A stretch of 5,928 nucleotides of DNA from Patescibacteria group bacterium (lineage in GTDB: Bacteria > Patescibacteriota > Minisyncoccia > Minisyncoccales > JAHIOY01). Below the pieces are notes generated by a model. That model was not told where the DNA came from, made no database searches, and saw only the letters and a list, made by a program, of their open reading frames with translations. The stretch lies in contig JAHIOY010000118.1 in the NCBI GenBank assembly GCA_018894495.1, positions 1-5,928 of the forward strand, given 5' to 3'. A program made the position numbers and the translations under genes. The first letter of the stretch is position 1. Every line of letters starts with the position of its first letter. Below, in pieces: positions 1 through 4,634 of this stretch.

Positions 1-46
1 ATAGTGTAGATTTGATTCGTTAATTAACGACCTTTCTCTACACTAT
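1..46. repeat. 46-base interrupted palindrome at the window edge
   Basis: Ten-base outer arms ATAGTGTAGA (1-10) and TCTACACTAT (37-46) are perfectly complementary. The 14-base palindrome TCGTTAATTAACGA (17-30) shares exactly the same centre, at 23.5. The two are separated on each side by six unpaired bases (TTTGAT and CCTTTC). Folded, it gives a ten-pair stem, a symmetric 6/6 internal loop, and an inner AT stem. Its function is unknown. The arms start at base 1, so the repeat may continue beyond the window. Confidence 0.75.
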
Positions 47-56
47 TCTACTTGAT

Positions 57-92
57 TACCCTGACATTTCTATTTCCCTCTACCCTGACATT
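57..92 (-). repeat. Two exact 12-base direct repeats with a 24-base period
   Basis: TACCCTGACATT occurs at 57-68 and again at 81-92; on the minus strand this reads AATGTCAGGGTA twice. The same orientation and regular spacing (about two helical turns) suggest paired protein-binding sites. Repeated end motifs beginning TG are found in some insertion-sequence termini. With the adjacent 46-base palindrome, this could be the end of a mobile element lying outside the window. Confidence 0.6.
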
Positions 93-151
93 ATCATGTC
101 CTTTCAACACCTTAGAATTTTAAATTAAAAAATACCGCAACAAACAGTATA

Positions 152-168
152 TCGAGAACAGTTCTCGA
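152..168. repeat. 17-base palindrome downstream of the small coiled-coil gene
   Basis: TCGAGAACAGTTCTCGA has eight-base perfect arms around a single A. It begins 25 bases after the stop of the small gene on the minus strand. As RNA it gives a six-base stem with a five-base loop. No T run follows on the minus strand, so it is not a convincing intrinsic terminator. The shape also suits a dimeric repressor operator, but no gene it would control starts here within the window. Confidence 0.55.
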
Positions 169-193
169 CACATTTCTAACAAGGTTTGAAAAA

Positions 194-445
194 TCAATAT
201 TCCAGTTTTATTCCTAATTTATCAGCAACTTGATGAAGCCACTTTTCATGCCGTTTAACCTGATGAGACAACATTACCATTTCTTGAAAGTAAACATCAG
301 CCTTCTTGGCATAGGCATCAATGGCAGAATGAAGTTTAGAAATATCTTCTTTTTCTTTGTTGGCTAAATTCGAAATCGCCTCTTTAAACTCCTCGCGGGT
401 AATAAATACTTCAATTAATTTTTTTATATCTTTATCATCAAGCAT
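194..445 (-). CDS. Small coiled-coil protein of unknown function (83 aa)
   Basis: The protein is highly charged and helical, with heptad-like spacing across most of its length, and ends HEKWLHQVADKLGIKLEY. I associate this C-terminal pattern (YAKKAD.YFQEMVMLSHQV.RHEKWLHQ) with short hypothetical proteins of Parcubacteria-type genomes; their function is unknown to me. No signal peptide or membrane helix is visible, so it is probably cytoplasmic and oligomeric. The frame can be extended to a TTG at 469, giving 91 residues. I prefer the ATG at 445 because a near-perfect promoter overlaps the TTG: it spans the -35/-10 spacer, so that codon could not be on the transcript. The protein then starts MLDDKDIKKLIEVF. 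No Shine-Dalgarno can precede the ATG, implying leaderless translation. It is probably a single-gene transcript. Confidence 0.8.
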   Translation of the reverse strand: MLDDKDIKKLIEVFITREEFKEAISNLANKEKEDISKLHSAIDAYAKKADVYFQEMVMLSHQVKRHEKWLHQVADKLGIKLEY

Positions 446-454
446 ATTAATTCT

Positions 455-482
455 ATTATAAACCTTCAAAAAGCAGTGTCAA
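455..482 (-). promoter_or_regulatory. Consensus sigma-70 promoter for the small coiled-coil gene
   Basis: On the minus strand, TTGACA (482-477) and TATAAT (460-455) both match the sigma-70 consensus at six of six positions, separated by 16 bases. The ATG at 445-443 begins nine bases after the -10 box. Transcription starting the usual six to eight bases past the box would begin at about 447-449, at or just before the ATG. The transcript would have no room for a ribosome binding site. Confidence 0.85.
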
Positions 483-640
483 TCCCGACGTATTAAATCA
501 TCTAAAATCTAACTGAAAGGCTATTGGTTAAATCATTATTTAATTTGATACTCCCCAACCTTGCCATGGCAGAATTCAAGCGTATAGAATAGATAGACGA
601 TATTGGACGGATGTTGGACGTCGCATGTCTAATTACTTGA
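483..640. other. Intergenic stretch with short imperfect repeats, no gene seen
   Basis: Between the stop of the 792-residue gene and the promoter of the small gene there is no convincing terminator or RNA gene. It contains an 11-base imperfect tandem (ATATTGGACGG / ATGTTGGACGT, 600-621, nine of 11 identical), a nine-base direct repeat TTAAATCAT (493-501 and 528-536), and a ten-base palindrome TGCCATGGCA (562-571). A minus-strand frame is open for about 45 codons, but its only ATG leaves 21 residues and there is no ribosome binding site. Confidence 0.5.
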
Positions 641-3019
641 TTATTTTATTGGGCAATTGACCTGGAAAAAACCCTGGCTCCACCAATTCTGGTACAGGGC
701 GGTTGTCCAATCAGCCAAGCCAATAAGTTTTAAGAATAAACCAATAAGTATGAAAGCGACGAAAATCACAATTAGGCCGAGAACAACTGAAAGAATTATT
801 CCTTTTGCCTGACTTATTGTTTGAAATCCGCCAGGCAGAATTTCAAAGACCGCTCCGACATAGAGTACTCCAGCAATAACAAGCATTAACACAGCAATAG
901 GAAAAAGGATATAAATCAATAAAAAATCAATTATTCGGTCTAGCATCACGAAAAGATGACATAAAGTACAAGAAGCAGATTCATCAACATTGGGAGTAGA
1001 TCTATCATTGCACTGCCGACCGCAAGGAACAAGTCCCCCTTGCGGACATTCGGAACCTGAGATAGATGTTTGGCAGGTGGCGGAACTTCCCCCAGTTCCC
1101 GAAACAGTCATAATATAGGTTGTCGGGTTTTCCGGAAAAAGGGAAATAGTACCGGAACTAACTGGAGAAACATATCCTATTTCATTATCAATATATGCCA
1201 GTGATGCAGCATAAGTGGTCCATTTCAGTTTGGCTTCTTGTCCCCAAAAAATCGTTTTGGGAGAAATGGAAAGGTTGCAGGAAGACAAAAACATCATTAC
1301 CACAAAATCTGAATTTTTTTTGGTGTTATCAATTGAATCAGTCGCAGTTAAGGTGATAATATCGTAATCGTCGGCGATCACCGCTGTTTTTACTTTGACT
1401 AAAACATGGGTATAGCCTCTAAAAGTTAAAGCCACAGAGGTAATGGCGTTATCGGCTATGTCGGTAATAGAAACGGGAAAATTCGCTTTGGACTTAGCGG
1501 TTAAATTAAAAGTCCTTGCTGAACTGTCTGTATTTATAATCGTAAATTTATAAACCAATTCATCCCCTTCCCCTACTATTTTCTCATCGTCATCAAAAGG
1601 AGGAATCACTGCTGAGTAAGAGGGGGTTTTAAAGTATTCGTATGATTTTACGGCCCAGGTTTCGCCTGGGGCTAAAGCGTCTTTGTGCCAGCCCAAACCA
1701 TGACCAATCCCGCCATAAGTAAACGCATCGTAGGCAACATTCCAAAAATCACTATTAGAACTTACTGCCACAGTAAAAGCGTTAGAACCGATGTAAGTAG
1801 AGCCATAAGAACTAGCAGCCGTGCTGATGCTTGCTTGGGCGCCGAAAAACCGCCCTGTGCCACTATTCCAAGCAGAAATCATTTTAGAATCTGATATGTA
1901 ATGGGCATAACCATTCATTCCAGGAAAAGTTCCTTTCTTGATTCTTAAATTATTAAGCGGACTACCGCCGATGTTTTTAATTTCCCATTTCCGGGTGTAG
2001 TAATTTTTTCCTTGTATATACTCAATTTCCTGAACTATTTCCATTTGATTACTAATGTCCTTTTTCAACTTTATTTGATGTTTATCGCCCCTGCTGCCGA
2101 TGCTGGTAGTTGCATAAGTAAATGTCGTTACCGCGCCTGAATTATTATAGATTGTGCCATCTTTGAAAAAATTATTTTTGACATAATAACCAGAACCATT
2201 ATGTATAACTGACTGGCTAAAATCGTCAGATTGTGTAATTTGTAAAGGAGACGAAACAATTATTTTAGATGTTGGGGTTGAGCAGGCGCTGCCGCCTGTC
2301 GGCGAGATAGAAATAGCCGGGCTTGCAGCGTTAGCGTATTCAATACCGCTGATGGTTTCTTCAATATATTGGGCAAACATTGAAAAAGGAGTATTGCAGG
2401 AAATGTTAATAGAGCTTGAATAAATACCAGTTGAAAAGCTAGTTGAAACCGTCTTTAACAAATCTCCGTTCGTTGTTAATATATAAACTGCTTTACTTAC
2501 TCCAATGGGAGGGAGGATATTTCCATTGGAACCATTTATCAATTTTCCATTAAACGCAAGGTTTCCAATTAAAGGCGTTGTCGTGCTTACGGTTAAAGTA
2601 AGCAAAGTATTGCAGGTTCCGGTTTGAGAAGTGGGGGTTATTGTTACATTTGCGCTTTGAGAAGCAAGATAATCGCCGCCTCCAGCAAATTTTGCCTTGA
2701 CAGAAAAAGTTTCACCGCAGGGAACAGAAAGGGAATGAGTAGAGCTGCCGTTAATATTGGTAGTGGAAGTTCCTAACGCAAATGAGGTATTCGCGTTTAC
2801 AAATTCAATCTCTTTGTCGGCCAAGCCATTACCATTAGAAGCATCAACTAATCCTCCGCTAAAAATAATGGTATTTCCTACATCAGGAGTTGAGTCATTA
2901 ACCGAAAGAGTAAACGTTGTGCTGGTTGCCGCCTCCGCATTTGAAAAAGAGAGGATAAAGAAAACTAAAATTAAAAGATATCGCACCCACTTATTTATGT
3001 TTTTCTCAAAACAGGTCAT
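641..3019 (-). CDS. Secreted multidomain Ig-like protein with C-terminal VirB2/T4SS-pilin-like module
   Basis: The 792 residues start with a signal peptide (basic residues 6-13, hydrophobic core 14-26, likely cleavage after AEA at 30). Two related Ig-like domains follow (about 32-136 and 138-246). Each carries a cysteine in a 'C.ETF/C.TPF' strand and another just after the domain (C101/C136, C208/C246). Next are a cysteine-free beta-rich region (about 252-470), a segment resembling the NEW3/CARDB-type conserved-repeat fold (about 478-577), and a third Ig-like domain with GQEAKLKW and NPTTYIMTVSG (580-655; C581/C649). The end is a module typical of Patescibacteria pilin-like proteins: CPQGGLVPCGRQC, CTLCHLF, helix 1 (about 693-723), a short loop with SQAKG, helix 2 (about 738-768), and a tail ending FFQVNCPIK. 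Such modules are usually the whole of a roughly 100-130-residue protein, so the large ectodomain is notable. A role in adhesion or a pilus-like structure is inferred. A GGGGG stretch 13 bases before the ATG is the only Shine-Dalgarno candidate and lies inside a hairpin. Confidence 0.93.
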   Translation of the reverse strand: MTCFEKNINKWVRYLLILVFFILSFSNAEAATSTTFTLSVNDSTPDVGNTIIFSGGLVDASNGNGLADKEIEFVNANTSFALGTSTTNINGSSTHSLSVPCGETFSVKAKFAGGGDYLASQSANVTITPTSQTGTCNTLLTLTVSTTTPLIGNLAFNGKLINGSNGNILPPIGVSKAVYILTTNGDLLKTVSTSFSTGIYSSSINISCNTPFSMFAQYIEETISGIEYANAASPAISISPTGGSACSTPTSKIIVSSPLQITQSDDFSQSVIHNGSGYYVKNNFFKDGTIYNNSGAVTTFTYATTSIGSRGDKHQIKLKKDISNQMEIVQEIEYIQGKNYYTRKWEIKNIGGSPLNNLRIKKGTFPGMNGYAHYISDSKMISAWNSGTGRFFGAQASISTAASSYGSTYIGSNAFTVAVSSNSDFWNVAYDAFTYGGIGHGLGWHKDALAPGETWAVKSYEYFKTPSYSAVIPPFDDDEKIVGEGDELVYKFTIINTDSSARTFNLTAKSKANFPVSITDIADNAITSVALTFRGYTHVLVKVKTAVIADDYDIITLTATDSIDNTKKNSDFVVMMFLSSCNLSISPKTIFWGQEAKLKWTTYAASLAYIDNEIGYVSPVSSGTISLFPENPTTYIMTVSGTGGSSATCQTSISGSECPQGGLVPCGRQCNDRSTPNVDESASCTLCHLFVMLDRIIDFLLIYILFPIAVLMLVIAGVLYVGAVFEILPGGFQTISQAKGIILSVVLGLIVIFVAFILIGLFLKLIGLADWTTALYQNWWSQGFFQVNCPIK

Positions 3020-3031
3020 ATTACTTGATTT

Positions 3032-3059
3032 ACCCCCACACCAAATTTGGTGTCGGGGT
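3032..3059 (-). repeat. 28-base GC-rich inverted repeat between the two membrane-protein genes
   Basis: The two 14-base halves pair at 13 of 14 positions; the mismatch is C3037/C3054. The core ACACCAAATTTGGTGT is a perfect palindrome. The repeat starts one base after the stop of the 205-residue gene and ends 12 bases before the ATG of the 792-residue gene. In the direction of transcription it is followed by TAAATC, not a T run, so it is a poor classical terminator for the minus strand. Read on the plus strand, it is followed by TTTATTT. It might stabilise the upstream mRNA end, act as an attenuator, hide the GGGGG that could serve as ribosome binding site for the next gene, or be a dispersed palindromic element. 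Confidence 0.8.
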
Positions 3060-3677
3060 TTATTTACTCTTAATGCTAATCTCGTCTATTTTCCAGATAT
3101 TGTCCTCTTTGAGCATTTTGACATTAATAATTTGCTCCTTTTTTGTTTTTTCAAAAATAAGAGCGGCTATGGGGTTTATTTCGGGGTTAGTGCAATCGTC
3201 TAAACTTTTAAATTTTGTACAATCAAAACCCTCTTCCCCAACCACTTCTTTTTTTTCCAACAATGAATACTGGATAGCTTCAATTTCTACTTCGGCGGCT
3301 TCTGAAGTATGATTTATAATCTTTGAGCCATTGATAATAGTATTGAAATAAAGCCATTTCGCGGGTTGCTTTTTAATTTCTTCTTTCTCTCTGGCAACAA
3401 ATTCAATCATTTCTTTTCTTAATTTTTCGCTCATCATATCATAAAGGATTTCTATATGAAAAAACTCTCCCCAGGGGTAAGAGCCGTATTGTCCGGCAAA
3501 TTGAGTGGCTCGTTGAATAATTAAATTTTTATCTTCATCGATTTTTGCAGGCAAAACAACTGAGGGCGGAACTGCTGGCGGAGAGTAGTAAATTTTTTTA
3601 AAAATAAAAAACGAAATAGTCCCTATTACAATCAGGATAACAGCGCCAATAATTAACAATTTTATTTTCGAACTCAT
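3060..3677 (-). CDS. Membrane-anchored protein of unknown function, possibly VirB8/NTF2-like
   Basis: I do not recognise a named family. The 205 residues begin with a short basic stretch (MSSKIK), one hydrophobic helix (about 6-27) followed by KK, and a proline-rich linker (32-44, SPPAVPPSVVLP). A soluble domain follows: helices at about 48-104, then predicted strands WLYFNTII (108-115), AEVEIEAIQYSL (128-139), EQIINVKML (181-189) and IWKIDEISIK (194-203). Two cysteines (153, 162) could form a local disulfide. A short cytoplasmic tail, one membrane helix and an outer helix-then-sheet domain ending in W.I..I is the architecture of VirB8 and other NTF2-like proteins. The neighbouring pilin-module gene fits that reading, but it remains an inference from layout. 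The start at 3677 lies 15 bases after purC and has no clear Shine-Dalgarno. The stop abuts a strong hairpin. Confidence 0.85.
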   Translation of the reverse strand: MSSKIKLLIIGAVILIVIGTISFFIFKKIYYSPPAVPPSVVLPAKIDEDKNLIIQRATQFAGQYGSYPWGEFFHIEILYDMMSEKLRKEMIEFVAREKEEIKKQPAKWLYFNTIINGSKIINHTSEAAEVEIEAIQYSLLEKKEVVGEEGFDCTKFKSLDDCTNPEINPIAALIFEKTKKEQIINVKMLKEDNIWKIDEISIKSK

Positions 3678-3680
3678 ATG

Positions 3681-3702
3681 TTTTAAATAAATTTATTTAA
3701 AA
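3681..3702. repeat. 22-base perfect AT palindrome at the purC stop codon
   Basis: The left half TTTTAAATAAA is followed by its exact reverse complement. It contains only A and T, includes the purC TAA (3695-3693), and ends four bases before the start codon of the next gene. As RNA it would form a weak A-U hairpin in the purC/205-residue junction. It could be a regulator site or a weak stem influencing initiation. In such AT-rich sequence, chance is a serious alternative. Confidence 0.6.
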
Positions 3703-4634
3703 TTTCTCTTTTTTGTGGAAAATTTCGTTCCGGTTATTCTTTGGTATGCCTCAATGTATTTTTGACTTGTTGCCTCAATAATTTCTTCTGGAAGTTGAGG
3801 CGCTGGCGGCATTTTATTCCAGTTAATTTTTAGTAAATAATCCCTGACAAATTGTTTGTCAAAACTTTTTTGGGGTTTGCCCGGCTGATATTCGTCTTTG
3901 GGCCAAAATCGCGAAGAATCTGGGGTTAATAATTCATCAATTAAAATCAATTTTTGACTGAGCAAACCAAATTCAAATTTAGTATCGGCAATTATGAGCC
4001 CTCTTTTTTCGGCAAACTTTGAGCCGTATTGATAGAGTTTTAAACTAATTTCTTTTAATTTTTGGGTTAAATTCTCCCCGATTAAGCCGGCTAACTCCTT
4101 TTCGGTCAGTTCTCGGTCATGGCCGGTCAGGGCCTTTGTTGTCGGAGTAAAAATCGGCTTAGATATTTTATCTGACTCTCTTAAACCAGGAGGTAATTTA
4201 ATCCCTGAAATTGACTTCCCTTCTTGATAGGCAGACCAAGCCGAGCCAGAGAGATAGCCGCGAACAACGCATTCTACTGGCAGCGGCTCGGTTTTTTTAA
4301 CAAGCATCGTCCTGCCTTTTAATCCCGGATATTCTTTATTTCTGAATTTTTCAGAAATAAAAACTTGATTTTTCAACTCTGCCGAAAAATCGCTAAAATT
4401 AGCGGTAATAAGGTGATTCTCAATTATTTTTTTGGTTTTATTAAACCAAAAAACAGAAAGACCAGTTAAGACCTCGCCTTTATGGGGAATCAGACTCGGC
4501 AAAACAACATCAAAAGCCGATATTCTATCCGTGGCAATAATCGCCAGTTTGTCTTCATCCAATTCGTAAATATCCCTCACCTTTCCCCGCGACTTTAATT
4601 TCAAGGAGAGATTTGTTTGATAAATGGTTGCCAT
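3693..4634 (-). CDS. purC: SAICAR synthase (phosphoribosylaminoimidazole-succinocarboxamide synthase)
   Basis: The enzyme ligates aspartate to CAIR with ATP to give SAICAR, the substrate of the PurB encoded just upstream. The 313 residues match the longer form of the family (about 300 residues) rather than the roughly 240-residue form. Visible motifs are the nucleotide-contact segment RGKVRDIYEL (16-25), ATDRISAFDVVLP (34-46), signature 1 around LPVECVVRGYLSGSAW (119-134), signature 2 LIIADTKFEFG (213-223), and LIDELLTPDSSRFWP (231-245). The start at 4634 leaves only about 15 residues before RGKVRD, as expected for the long form. No strong Shine-Dalgarno is visible (only a weak AGAAG-like stretch), and the start lies inside the end of purB, so translational coupling is likely. 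The stop codon sits in the middle of a 22-base AT palindrome. The gene looks intact. Confidence 0.97.
   Translation of the reverse strand: MATIYQTNLSLKLKSRGKVRDIYELDEDKLAIIATDRISAFDVVLPSLIPHKGEVLTGLSVFWFNKTKKIIENHLITANFSDFSAELKNQVFISEKFRNKEYPGLKGRTMLVKKTEPLPVECVVRGYLSGSAWSAYQEGKSISGIKLPPGLRESDKISKPIFTPTTKALTGHDRELTEKELAGLIGENLTQKLKEISLKLYQYGSKFAEKRGLIIADTKFEFGLLSQKLILIDELLTPDSSRFWPKDEYQPGKPQKSFDKQFVRDYLLKINWNKMPPAPQLPEEIIEATSQKYIEAYQRITGTKFSTKKRNFK

Noticed and set aside
152..168. TCGAGAACAGTTCTCGA as an SOS (LexA) box
   Set aside because: It does not match the CGAAC-4-GTTCG pattern of the Gram-positive-type box, and no gene begins just downstream.
1..193. CRISPR array or tRNA in the gene-free left end
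   Set aside because: Only two copies of a 12-base repeat are present, without uniform spacers, and no cloverleaf-like pairing is seen.
467..469. TTG as start of the small coiled-coil protein (91 aa form)
   Set aside because: It lies between the -35 and -10 boxes of a consensus promoter, so it would not be transcribed from it; the ATG at 445 fits better.
503..639. Minus-strand open frame of about 45 codons in the intergenic gap
   Set aside because: No start codon near its beginning; the only ATG leaves 21 residues, with no ribosome binding site and no recognised similarity.
3032..3059. Hairpin as a classical intrinsic terminator for the purine operon
   Set aside because: On the minus strand it is followed by TAAATC rather than a T run; only the plus-strand side is T-rich, and no plus-strand gene ends there.
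1685..3312. Plus-strand open frames opposite the 792- and 205-residue genes
   Set aside because: They are antisense to well-supported genes, have no recognisable domains, and show compositions expected from reading the opposite strand.
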